A DNA stretch of 64,000 nucleotides from the NCBI GenBank assembly GCA_019828595.1, contig JAHQRK010000014.1, positions 1,116,001 to 1,180,000 on the forward strand, read 5' to 3'. The DNA comes from Aphanomyces cochlioides. Lineage: Eukaryota; Oomycota; Saprolegniomycetes; Saprolegniales; Verrucalvaceae. This document shows positions 34,944 to 45,603 of this stretch, piece after piece. The notes under the pieces are model-generated. The model was not told the DNA's origin and did not search any database. It saw nothing but the letters and a program-made list of their open reading frames with translations. Position 1 is the stretch's first letter; each line of letters starts with the position of its first letter. Position numbers and translations under genes: made by a program.

Positions 34944-35498
34944 TTAATTAAATGCGGTGTCTAAATGAAACTCTTCGAATACGCTTTCTTGTCCAGACAC
35001 CGGAGGGTCTGCATCGTAGGTCAAGCGGGTGTCGATTTCTCGTCGCAGATCTAATATGTAAGCTATTGCATCAACATGGTGGACTTTCGAAATGTCTGCT
35101 CCTGAGTTTCCTGCAATGACAGTTTGTTCGTGTATTCAATGTAGCGGGATTATAGTACCTTTTCGCTTTTCACTACCAGGGGCAGTTGTTGGAGTAGGTT
35201 TGGAATTGGAAACCTTTTGAAGTATCTGATGTACGAGAATTCGAGAACTTCTCGGTGGCGATGTGTCCCACACTGGTAGCGCCCCCAAAGGGACAACAGG
35301 AATAGGTGGAGGTGGAGGCGTCATGCAGTCTAGGGCGTGTTAAGCTTGTCCAATCCGACCTGGTGCACCTTGTGAATTGGAAAGTTTAGGTTTGGTTAGC
35401 CATGGCTTGGTATATTTTCGACGAGGCCAGCTCTCGGTTTCAATTGCACACGCTGCAGATACTCGTCGAGTGTCCTGAGGCTTCATCCCGCTTGACAT
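34944..35498 (-). CDS. Hypothetical proline-rich protein
   Basis: Three exons (35498-35369, 35329-35159, 35110-34944) with introns of 39 and 48 nt give 155 residues in a clean frame. It is basic at the N-terminus, has a polyproline run (MTPPPPPIPVVPLG) in the middle, a short possible helix (RILVHQILQKVSN), and an acidic C-terminal third (IAYILDLRREIDTRLTYDAD then EEFHLDTAFN). No family recognised. The stop lies 24 bp from the XPB stop on the other strand, and the start is about 60 bp from the stop of the JMJD7-like gene, so it is well boxed in. The splice-restored frame over three exons is the main evidence that it is real. Confidence 0.68.
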
Positions 35499-35560
35499 TA
35501 TCGTAGGCGACAGTGTGAGTTACAAAACAAAACTTGAAACGCTTCAATTTATTTATTCTA

Positions 35561-36790
35561 TCATGATTCTTCTACAGCTTCTTTCTGAGTCGTGCTGGCG
35601 TGTAAAAGTCGGGTAACGCCATGAACGAAGTTGTAGTAGGCGTACTTTGCATCAAATTCCATGTCGTGCCTTTCGAAACAAGCATGAGTCATCAGTATTA
35701 TCATAGTATTACCAGTAATTGACAGAAACAGTCTCACATAATTGAGTCGCACGATGATACCACAACGAAGGTAAGTACAGCGTTTCCCCAACCTCCAGTG
35801 TCACTTCCAAAGGCACGATATGTTTCGCTAGAGGGTATTTTGTCGTGTCAGGATTTAATGGATCGACTGGAATCCATGGTGTCGTTTCTGTTTCGTCTTC
35901 TTTCATCTCAATTGACCTAGAAAGTCTCACGTCGCGCTCCATTTTCATCCGAGTTACCACGATGGATGGCCACGGCAAGGACGATTAGAATCTCGTGGAG
36001 TGGTTGTATTTTTATGCACATAGCGCCCTGTGGGGTACTCGGTCTCATACAAGAAAGCAACGTCCGACGGTGGCAAGAGGGTGAAGTGTTTCCTGCCTCT
36101 AACGACGCTATACATATTCTAAAGTGTCGTCAATCAAATGATTAGAGCTATTCTAAATACCTCGTAGTGGTCTTTGTGCATCGTCGATACAGCTCTCTCA
36201 TCTCCGATCCATAGGTTGACAGCTTCAGGGCCATTGCCAAAGGCTTCCGCTGCAAAATCCACCATTGGATCCACATCTTGCATCAACACAGGAAACTGCT
36301 CCCGCAGGCTGTCATTCTAACGCCCAGAAGTGCTCGTTTTATCAAAAAGCATGCTTCGTCGGAAATACCTGATGTGAGAGATATGGGACGCCATCAAATT
36401 GCGAATCGTGCAGGATTTGGACAAAGTCGCGGAATGTCATGTTGCGTTCTTCTGGCATAACAAACACACTCTTATCGTCCAAATCAACCTAAGCCAAGGT
36501 TCAATCCAGTACACTTGACTCATGCCTTTGCATACGACTGCATCACCATAGCCAAAAGGCGTCACATCCACTGTCACTTGATGATCGCCGAGGGTTTCGA
36601 CCAAATAGTCATCTGTCCATTTGTGTAGAGCTGGCCAATGATCAAATGCATCAATAATCACGACTGGAATGTTTTTGCTCACATAATCACGATAGAATTC
36701 AAGCGGCGACGGTCGAGAGATGCGTGCAATTGTCCGTGGCGTCCAAAAGTCCTTGGAGTCTTCGCTGAGCTGTGCCAGTACTTGGTTCAT
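35561..36790 (-). CDS. JMJD7: JMJD7-like JmjC 2-oxoglutarate hydroxylase
   Basis: Six exons (36790-36536, 36488-36369, 36316-36161, 36118-35958, 35916-35713, 35669-35561), introns 41-52 nt, 334 residues (human JMJD7 is about 316). Family members are Fe(II)/2-oxoglutarate enzymes of the cupin-8 JmjC group; human JMJD7 hydroxylates lysine in DRG GTPases. Evidence: N-terminal FYRDYVSKNIPVVIIDAFDH, then FVMPEERNMTFRDF, the metal motif HxD in STMHKDHYENMY, the downstream KHFTLLPPSD, and the distal His in LYLPSLWYHRATQ. All metal ligands are present, so an active enzyme is likely. The exon joining HKDHYE to NMYSVVRGRK was needed to restore the motif. It starts 184 bp from the divergent membrane-protein gene. 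Confidence 0.9.
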
Positions 36791-36974
36791 CTGTCGGTGG
36801 TTATCACATGCATCAATTTAAATGTACGTAGAACTAATTAGTACAGTATGTACGTTAGGAATACAATATACAAGTATAAAATTTGTTACACTAAATTTAG
36901 TGTACGATGTGAATTAGATACGGCCGTCGTGGTTTCTCACCAACACGTATTGAGCGGCTCCGGAGCACGAAACG

Positions 36975-38107
36975 ATGCAACGACGACATAGTGGGGCAAA
37001 TGCCGACCAATTGGCGCAGGAACAAATCACTAGCCCGCGAGCAAGTATGCCACGAAGGAACTCGATGGGCATCGGCATGTCAGCGTCGGAATCAACCGGT
37101 CGATCGAAACTACGTTGGCGTCGAAGTACAATTATCGCTGCGGCATGTTTTCTAGCGTTTTTCGTGCTGTTGGAAGTCCGATACCAACGAGGATGCGACG
37201 TCAGTGAGTCCTTTTCACGAGAAACGTCACGTCTTGGTGAGATTGCGCTTTTGGTATTGAAAAAGGTGTCGATTCCACATTGGTTGACATTTACCAGCTT
37301 GGTGGAAGCGCTCTTGCTGGTGAATGCCAAAGGCGACACTGATACCATTGCTGCAGCAAAAGCTGCGAGAGAGTCAGGTCCATCCACTGGCAGAGATTAT
37401 CACGTCTCGACTGTTGAAATCGCCGTTGATATGTCTGCCATGCACGAAGAGGCGTTTTGGGCAATCGTGTCTGAATTTGAATCGCACCATCTCCATGTAG
37501 CCTACGACCAAAAGCGGCACACCATGCACGTGTTTGAAAAAGACGATACGATCAAAAACGAGCCACCAAACAAGTACATTCCAACATGGGCGATTCCAGA
37601 GCCATACCATGAAGGCAAACCTCACGTCGTGCTTTGGTTTCTCCATCTCGATACGTCGACTGATCCATCCTTGGCGACGTACAGCATCAAGCAAGTACCT
37701 GGTGCGTTGAACCGCAAGCGTATCTTCCTCCAGCAAGATATCATCCCACTCAATGAAGTTGAATTCCTTGGGAGTATAGTGTCTGTGCCTCACAACAGTC
37801 AAAAAGTCGCCGCCCAGGAATTCGCGCAAGAATTGCACGACGGCATCTCGGTACCAACTCTTCCAGGTTGAATCCTTAGTCTCTAATTCTGTTTGAGTAG
37901 GTAAAGCATCGCACGCAATGCATACGCGAATTTTTCCGAGGCGATCCATTCTATGGCGCAGAATGGACAAGATATGGCTGGCTCATCATGTTTGCAGTCA
38001 CATCAACGCTCATCTACAAGGGCTTGCGGCGCTACGTGGATATTTACACCACGCCAGCGAAACGACCAGCATCTTCCAGCGAGACGGACCACAAAGTATT
38101 TGTGTAA
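36975..38107 (+). CDS. Hypothetical two-span membrane protein
   Basis: Two exons (36975-37850, 37901-38107) with a 50-nt intron give 360 residues. The cytosolic N-terminus is basic and Ser-rich; span 1 is at about 53-71 (STIIAAACFLAFFVLLEV), preceded by RWRR. A soluble domain of about 250 residues follows (VEIAVDMSAMHEEAFWAIVS, KYIPTWAIPEPYHEGKP). Span 2 sits near the C-terminus (RYGWLIMFAVTSTLIYKGLR), followed by a short tail ending TDHKVFV. The topology, with both ends in the cytosol and a lumenal or external domain between, resembles ER-resident proteins of the GPI- or glycan-processing type, but I recognise no family. The intron was fixed by the frame of the second span. The stop is 22 bp from the convergent deformylase stop. 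Confidence 0.72.
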
Positions 38108-38129
38108 TTTATAGAGCCATGATGGGTCG

Positions 38130-38860
38130 TCAGTCTTTGAGAAGAAGCTGAAGCTCGAAAAAGTCCATTTCCGCAAATTCGTCGTTGTGGATCAACGTCT
38201 ACATGACGAAGTGAATGATTCAAAAACAGCGCGGCGAAGCGTCAACGTACCGATATATCGCATTTGTCGAGAAACATGACACCGTCTAAATGATCCAATT
38301 CATGCTACAAACCAAAACCCATGAGCAAGTGATTCGAGATGGTAATTGTAGATGTACCTGAAAGACACGAGCATGCAAATCTTTCAGAACCCGGTTTTCC
38401 ACTTGTTTTCCATCGAGGGTTGTGTAGCTCACTTCGATTTCTTTTGCACGGGACACGACGCCTTGGTAGCCAGGAAAGCTCAAGCATCCTTCGAAGTCTT
38501 TCGTCACGGCGTCCGACTTGGCGAGAATCTTTGGATTGATGATAGCTTCGTACGTCAATTCGAAATCCTCGTCTAGATTCAAATTCAACCTGCAAATGAG
38601 CATGGATACGTACGGTCTGGGATTTGCTCGACCATGAGGAAGAATCGCTGGTTGATTCCAACTTGTGGTGCCGCCAAGCCAAGACCTTGGTGTTCACCCT
38701 AAAAAGACCACTTTTAAGCGCAATCTGCGCCATCTTGGTTGCGCACCACAATGCTCTTCATCTGTTTGACGGCAGGACGGATTTCCTTGACGTCTTTCAC
38801 CGTTTGAGAGACCTTACGCAGCGCCCAATGGCCCAGGAACACTAACCGGTTCAACGTCAT
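38130..38860 (-). CDS. Peptide deformylase, probably organellar
   Basis: Five exons (38860-38747, 38698-38614, 38572-38358, 38304-38251, 38198-38130), introns 41-53 nt, 178 residues. Peptide deformylase removes the formyl group from N-formyl-methionine of organelle-made proteins. All three hallmark motifs appear: GLGLAAPQVG (motif 1), EGCLS (motif 2, metal-binding Cys) and HELDH (motif 3, metal His pair and catalytic Glu). The third motif is assembled only by splicing the fourth exon directly after ARVFQ. Residues 1-20 (MTLNRLVFLGHWALRKVSQT) look like a short mitochondrial targeting sequence. Oomycetes lack plastids, so mitochondria are the expected site. Confidence 0.92.
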
Positions 38861-39133
38861 CTTGGCAAAATGTCAAATGCCAATCAATTGTCAATCCGGA
38901 TACGAGATTGAACTCTCTTTGTCTCTCCAATGCAAGAATGCGCCGAAGTGCGACAGCTCTTTGATGAACGAGAACACATAAATTGGAGCGTTCTCGTCGT
39001 GATATAACCGGTGTCTCGCAATGAGTCATTCTTTCCGCGTTAAAGCAGCGATGGCGAGGTCTCACCAGCATGGCTCAGTGAGCTCCGTCGCTTCGAAGTC
39101 ACATCGTCTCATTCCAAACATTTTACAGATAGT

Positions 39134-39646
39134 ATGAAATTTGCAAACAACTCGCAACAACCCATGTCTGATGAAGAAATTAAGAACGATGCTAGAGAGA
39201 CTTCGGTCATCATGTCCAACGAGAAACAAATGTATGAAGAAGAGAAGAGCCAATTCGAACGAAAAATCAAAATGCTGAGGGAGTCACTCGAGGAGCAGAC
39301 AAAAGTTTGGCAAGACATCCAATAGATGGCTCATGTAGCCTCTGCAACGAAGTTTTGCGAAAACGTCAGGCCGACACAGATTTACGGCTCAAGGATGTGG
39401 AGACAAAGTTTCGGCAACTTGAGCAAACTCTTCAGAAAGCCGAACAAAAAAGAAAACGATTTGGTGATGATGAGATGAACACCAGCCTCACATTGTCGGC
39501 CATGCGCTAAAAACGAATTTGCTGTCGCACAGATTCGTCGTCGACTTGCCATTCATATGCTGGCGTACAAAAAAGCACGACAGATTGACAGCCACCATCA
39601 CCTTGGAGAGAGCTTCATTTCAAACTTTATCAGCATGGTGGTTTGA
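39134..39646 (+). CDS. Uncertain coiled-coil gene with unresolved frame changes
   Basis: Three adjacent stretches look protein-coding but lie in different frames. 39134-39325 encodes a charged helix (NEKQMYEEEKSQFERKIKML). 39331-39510 continues as CSLCNEVLRKRQADTDLRLK and a further heptad-like coil. From about 39506 the first frame resumes with AKNEFAVAQIRRRLAIHMLA and ends at 39646. A 56-nt intron (GTCACT...TGTAG) could join the first two, but I found no intron for the second switch. It is either a small coiled-coil gene whose splicing I cannot resolve or a decaying one. It is divergent from peptide deformylase. Confidence 0.4.
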
Positions 39647-39995
39647 GATCCAATGCTCTCTTTTGTTTTCTACGTAATATTGCCATAGCGTTAGACTCAC
39701 TCCCGAGCTTTTTTATGATAGAAATGACTTACTCCCCTGGAAGACTCAAAATGTTTTTCGCCTTGCACTGTCATACTAGTATTTAAATACTGATTGCGAC
39801 ACTGGTCACTCTCGAATCAATGTGTCTGAGGTTGCGCTCCAAGTTGCAGCGAATGAAAGCTCATTGATTGAAGACAAAGACGAAATGTTCCTCCGAATTC
39901 CTTGCGACGAACAACAAAATGATTTCGTTCGACTAATCAACGGCCCATATGGCGTACAGACTGGACGACTGAATTTACATTTTTCAATTTGACCC
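39647..39995. other. Intergenic stretch without a gene
   Basis: Nothing recognisable apart from the presumed promoter of the amine oxidase. The minus-strand frame 39806-40213 is antisense to it. Confidence 0.4.
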
Positions 39996-41368
39996 ATGGC
40001 CAAACAAGTGTCCGTCGCAGTTGTGGGCGGGGGTCTCTCAGGTTGGTCTGCAGCATATTTCTTGTCCAAGAAAGCATCAACAACACGACTGCATATCGAC
40101 ATGTTTGATGCCAAGCCTACTATTGGAGGACGTGCGAAGTCAATCGGTACTGTTGACGTGGGTGGGGCTTGGATATGGCCGTCGAATACATTGGCCCGCT
40201 CTCTTATTGACAAGCTTTATGTACCACACTTTGAAGACACCATGGCTGGCAATGGTGAAATTCGACTGGAGAACAGCATGGTTTCCTTAGTTGAGGCAAT
40301 GAAGAAAGCTGCCGAGGGGCATTCACAAGTGAATTTAACCACGCATCTCTCAACTTGTGTGACTGAAGTGCAGTACAACCACAATAACCGCGTAGTGCTT
40401 CACTGGAAAAACCTCGTGAGAGTTTTCATATCACAGCTTTAGTTCATATCTATTCGTAGGAAACTGGGAATGTTGACTCGACTGAAGTCGACAACGTGAT
40501 TGTTGCTCTACCATCTCGCTTGGCGGCTCAAAGCATCATCTTTTCACCGCCACTGCCTACGCAATTGCACAAAGTCATGTTGCAGCAAAATATTTGGATG
40601 GCTAGTATGGCCAAGATCTCGTTACGCTTTACAACGCCATGGTGGACAAAGTATGTCATCCTCGTCATTGCCTTTAGCGTGAATCCTCGGCATTTTTAGG
40701 GGAGCACATCCTATCAACTACCTACGGGCTCCAAGTCAATGGATCGCTCAGCTCATGGATGCGAGCACTCCACGTGTGAATGCAATCGTGGCTTTCACTG
40801 TTCCCTCTCCATTCCCCATGGCATCACCAACGTACTCGACAACACCGTCAGCATTAGCTCGGTCAACCAGGTTGGAGGAACTTAAATCTTTTGTTCTATC
40901 TCTTTGACTTTAGTGAAGTCGACAAGTGGCTTCGTGAATTGGTGGCCTCCATCCAAGCCATCGCATCCAGTCGGTATTTTCGATTGTCTGACTCGGACTG
41001 GAAAGCAACGTTGGAATACATTGACTTGTACTCCTGGCAACATGATCAATTCATTTTCAGCACGGATGGCACTCATGTACATTTGTCAAATGCTCAAGAT
41101 ATTGAGCGTCTTTCTAGAAACCTGGACACGATTTGTACTATCAGCACCCCTACGATGGCGGTGATGTGCTTCGAGAGCCCATTCGTTTTCCTGACGACCC
41201 AACCAAGATTGGTATTGTTTTTGCAGGGTACGTGCTTCTCTCGTCATTCCTCGACTCATGGCGTTACCAACTTGTAGATCCGAGACCGACAACTTATTTC
41301 CAGGCTTCATTGAAGGCGCCTTGCGTGCTGGTCGCCGTTGTGCTGAGGATCTTCAACACGTTAATTGA
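39996..41368 (+). CDS. FAD-dependent amine oxidase-like protein
   Basis: Six exons (39996-40415, 40460-40650, 40700-40870, 40914-41076, 41118-41227, 41278-41368), introns 41-50 nt, 381 residues. The N-terminus is the dinucleotide-binding fold VAVVGGGLSGWSAAYFLSK followed by GGRAKSIGTVDVGGAWIW, and the C-terminus is the second FAD contact, FAGSETDN then PGFIEGALRAGRR, both diagnostic of the flavin amine oxidase family (monoamine, polyamine oxidases). At 381 residues it is shorter than usual (450-500), so part of the substrate domain is reduced. The substrate cannot be predicted. The C-terminal motif appears only after removing the last intron. It converges on the ARIADNE gene with about 86 bp between stops. 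Confidence 0.88.
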
Positions 41369-41454
41369 AGTTAATGCAAGTATGAGGCGTAGATCAGTAA
41401 ATGCTTCAAAGCCGTGCTCTTGAATCGTAAGCATGCATTTACTAACTTAGACAG

Positions 41455-43275
41455 CTAATCACCAGCATTGAGCAAGCCATCATCGACGTCACCTAAAATA
41501 TTCTTCAAGAAATTGTCCGTAACGCGCGTGTAGTTGATGATTTCCGAACGATCCATTTTGTCCAGGGGTTTCTCCGCCAAGCCAGTCAAATGCTCTGTGT
41601 TCTTCTCCAAGTCCTATACAAGACAGTGAGTATAGTTAGACTGATATTCGTGCCTCTTGCAAATGTTCAAACAGGTCCTTTTCTTTTCCTGTTGGCAAAT
41701 AATACGCATAGACGTAAGAAAACTTGAGTACACGACGGCAAGCAATCATAGTTTCGATGGCTGCGTTGAGGAAACCCACGTCCATGTACGTTCCATTAGC
41801 CTCTGCTTCAAACTCAGTCATGCGTTGATCCGTATTGTCGCGCATGCGAGTGGCAAACTTGCCCGCCTCGGCATGATTTGCAAACCTATATTGCATTGCA
41901 TGACGTGACATGTCAAACAAATGAAGGCACACCGCTGGTAATAATGCAAATAACGATCCAACTCGGCCTTCGCTCGCGCCGCATCTGTGTCGGGCTGAGC
42001 GGCATCAGGATCATAGCGGTTGCACTTGTAATAGCCACCAGTATTGGCATTGTGATGAGACCACGAGTCCATGCATGTCTACAACAATTTGTGTGGAAAT
42101 GAGTGAAGTTTGTAAATTGTACCCAGCAAAACTCGTATTTGCAACTACGGCAGGTCATGTGGTTGCACCCTTGGTTCTTTTCAATGCGGACCGAGCATTT
42201 AGGACATTTCTTCGTGTTGGCAAGGATCCAGTTGGCGGTCTCACTTTCATTTTTGCATTTTTCTTGCCACAGTGCCAATTGCTCGCACGTCACGGGCAAA
42301 TGCGCTTCGTCGCCGCAACTACAAACACAGTCAGACCTTGTGCAAAGATTAAAGAATCAACCGCAGGCAGAAAAGACAGCCGCATACGCACGAGACAGTC
42401 GTTAGCCCTCCAGAAGAGGCAATCGCTTTGTCGCAGCCAGGCGAGGGGCACCACTTGACAGTTTTGTTGATGTCGACAAATGACCGCAAGAGGTATTTTT
42501 CATACTTGGCATACTCTTCCTTGGGCAAAAGCTTTTGGAAGATGTGATCGCTAACGCGCTACATCATCATGCATGAGTGGCGTTCCCCGAGAATATCAAA
42601 GACTAGAGTACCTCATTGCATCCATGTTGAGGGCACGTTGTTGTTATGCAGCCAGGGCCTTCCGTGATCTTGATTTGCAAGTAATTGACCCAGCAATCCA
42701 CACAGAAGAAGTGCTTGCAACCAAGCGCAACAAGTTGAGACGTTTCGTCTTCGCAGCAAATCGCACACCGCCGCTTGACTTCTTTGCTTTCTTCTTCTTG
42801 ACCGGTGGTGAGCGCTCTACAAGCAGCGGTCAAGATCATGCGACGAGCCGTGGTCGAGCACTTACCCTGCGGCTTTACTGACCCCGACAGGATCCGAGCA
42901 ATACTTGTCGAGAAGTTTTTCCTTGTCCCAAAAGAAGTGGCGCAGGAGCAAGCTCGCCTTATCTTTAGGGAGGGAGAGAACACTCGCAACGTCGGCGATG
43001 AGTGTACTTTGTTGGTTGGCCAACGACGTTGGGGAAATGACTTGATATTGAGCCGAGACGCCCAGATTCGTCGCGACTTTCAACGGCGTCTTTGGCGCGG
43101 ATTTCGACTCGATTCTCGATCGCTTTGACTTGGTTGCGCCGCTGCCTTCTCCATCTTCATCCGAAGAATATTGGAACGAAGACGTATCGCTTTCGTAATC
43201 GTACTCTTCGTCGTCATCTACTTCGATATCTTCCACGTGCACTTCGTCTTCCATCTCGATCTGTTCGCGCGACAT
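41455..43275 (-). CDS. ARIADNE-type RBR E3 ubiquitin ligase
   Basis: Seven exons (43275-42866, 42816-42612, 42558-42362, 42318-42123, 42078-41933, 41885-41654, 41613-41455) close in frame to 514 residues. The order is typical: acidic N-terminus ([20 protein letters not shown]), UBA-like helices, RING1 ([20 protein letters not shown]), IBR ([12 protein letters not shown] then [14 protein letters not shown]), RING2 ([19 protein letters not shown]), then the Ariadne domain ([15 protein letters not shown] then [13 protein letters not shown]). The Cys in GCNHMTC is the expected catalytic residue that receives ubiquitin. ARIADNE ligases act with cullin-RING ligases. The last intron (41614-41653, 40 nt) begins GCACG, a GC-AG intron; the alternative GT site would leave only 28 nt. 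Confidence 0.93.
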
Positions 43276-43526
43276 CCTCCTTGGTTTCGACCGCGACTAT
43301 GTTACTTGGCAAGTGCGAACCATTTGCTTCTACTAAGTCCGGGTCTCTTCTGAACTTCGAACTTCTTCAAGAACGATTCCGAAGCTTTCAACCAAATGAA
43401 AGTTCTCCACATGCATCGCAATCCCAGCATCCTTAGACCTCGCCAACGTCGACGACACTAGCTCCATCTCCATCTAAGATATCAAATAGTCCCAAGTTAT
43501 ACATGATCTTTATGTTACTCTATCGC

Positions 43527-45526
43527 TTAAGCAGTGTTTGCCAAACCGTGGCGAAGTCCGTAGCCAAAGTACACGACTGTCGCAATGCCAATCCATGCAG
43601 CCATCATGAGAACAGTGTCGGCGGGCATTTGGACAACGAGAAGCCAATTGAAAAAGATGGCAATGCACGGTACAAATGGCACGCCTGGGCAATGAAAAAG
43701 TCCTTTGCCTTCGTCGCCAAGTTCTTCGTCTTCGAAGTGCGTTGGCAAATTGAACCACAGGACAATCACACACGCGGCCATCACAAGCGTAAATGTCAAT
43801 GCCACGTAGACGCCTGCGACGTCCATGTATGCCTCAAACGAATCTTTCAGAATGCCTTCGTCAAAAGGTTAAGACGAAGGAGATTTAGAAAGACGTACTC
43901 GTCGATGGAGCGATCGCCCCATGCTGCCAATGGAGAGCGCTGAGGAAAGAGCTCAGACCAAAGAGCGCCAGCACAAAATTCAGCCGCATTGACGTCTTAC
44001 GCAGTTTGATTTGCGTGCCGTGGCCGTAGCGCACCACTAGAAGCGATAGATTCGTCATGTTGAACGCGAGCAAAATGCCAAGCGAAATGAAGTTCCAGAG
44101 CACTTGGAACTCGACAAACGTGGCGAGAGCAATGACAACAACGCCAGTAATCGCAGCGCCAACACGTGGATTGCCAGATGCATCAAGTTGTCCAAACAGA
44201 GGTGGCAATAGCCCATCTTTTGCCATGGCACACTTCAAATTTATTGATTTGTAACATCAAGTATGAAATAGAAGTACCTGAACACGAGGCTGAGCCAAGA
44301 AACCGATCAAGATCCCGACTGGCATCGTTAACACTTCCCCCGTCGCCACGATTGGACTCGCCCATGGATATCCCACCTACAAGTCACACACTTCAGCAAA
44401 GAAAGCTAAATCGTATGCTCTAACCGCTTTAAAGGCTTCACCGTAGGATTCATCCACGTCGATGAATTGATACCGCTGCATACCAACGACGGAAAGAGTC
44501 GCAAGGATGGATAGAATAGCGGCACCAATGACTGTGCCCAAAACAGCGCGAGGAATATTCTTTCGAGGGTTGATAGCTTCACCAGCCAAGCAACAAACTT
44601 CGTCTAAAAGAAGTTCCGTAAGCTTAGAAGTCGAATTCAAGACATTTACCATAGCCGATGTAGCCATAAAAGCTTGCACTAGCTCCCAACATGATGCCTG
44701 GCCATCCAAAGACCGTTTGACCAGTGGCGGGACTGGCACTTGCTGGAGGAATGAATGGCTCCATGTATTCGGGATGAAACTTGGACAAGCCCACGATAAT
44801 AATGAACAGCACGACGGTGATCTTCGTGAGAGTGATCACATTGATTAGACGTTTTCCAATGTCAAGTCCACACAGGACAATCAAGACGCATGTCGTCTAG
44901 ACAAATGTGATTTCATGCATTCCATCGATAAAACAATACCATGAGAAAGCATGCATAGAGATCGATGGACGTATTTTCAGGTTTCATCCAAGCTGGTCCT
45001 TGGACATTGAAAATAAGTTCGAGCCACACGGCAAACTTGGAACTCCAAGCTCGTGCATTGCCAGCACATGCAATGCCATACTCGAGCGTGAGCAAAAAGC
45101 CAGCCACAACTGCAGGATATTCACCCAGCGCATGGTATGAATAGGCATACGTGCTACCGTGTGCTGGGATCAATCCAGAGAGTTCCATGAAGGCAGCGCC
45201 TGACAAAATACACCCCAGTCCGGCCAGGATCCAGCTCAAGACTGCCGATGGCCCTGCATAATATCGCGCAATCTACAGCATCCACGTTAAAACAAGCTTG
45301 AGTGTTTCAGCACCAGTCCTGCTGTCGCAAATACGCCGCTACCGACTGTGCCGCCAATACCAATCATCAACAAGTCAAAGACGGACAGCGTTCGGTGATG
45401 AACGTCATGATGGAGCTCGTCTTGCAGACGGCCCAGCGACTTACACCAGAATGCACGCAGCCAAACTGAACGACTTGCTTCTGGCTGCGCGTCCAACGCC
45501 TTCACAGAGACGTCTTCATGCTTCAT
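43527..45526 (-). CDS. Cationic amino-acid transporter (SLC7/CAT family), paralog B
   Basis: Seven exons (45526-45314, 45272-44940, 44896-44650, 44603-44425, 44376-44278, 44232-43899, 43855-43527), introns 41-48 nt, 577 residues if the start is MKHEDVS. The core matches paralog A closely: GIGGTVGSGVFATAGL, GPSAVLSWILAGLGCILSG, FYGYIGYG, DEVCCLAGEAINP, VGILIGFLAQPRVQ and FISLGILLAFN. Five intron positions are shared with paralog A between the first helix and RVQ; one intron of A (10328-10372) is missing here. The C-terminal acidic loop of A is also missing. The function is presumably uptake or vacuolar transport of basic amino acids. The start is uncertain; an in-frame ATG at 45595 lies only 8 bp from the K+-channel stop, which favours 45526. 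Confidence 0.87.
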
Positions 45527-45603
45527 GGATTGCTCGTCACAACCTTCCAACACGCTAATGGCTAAAATATGCACCTTGCCGTGCACACGCACCATCCGGA
45601 TAA

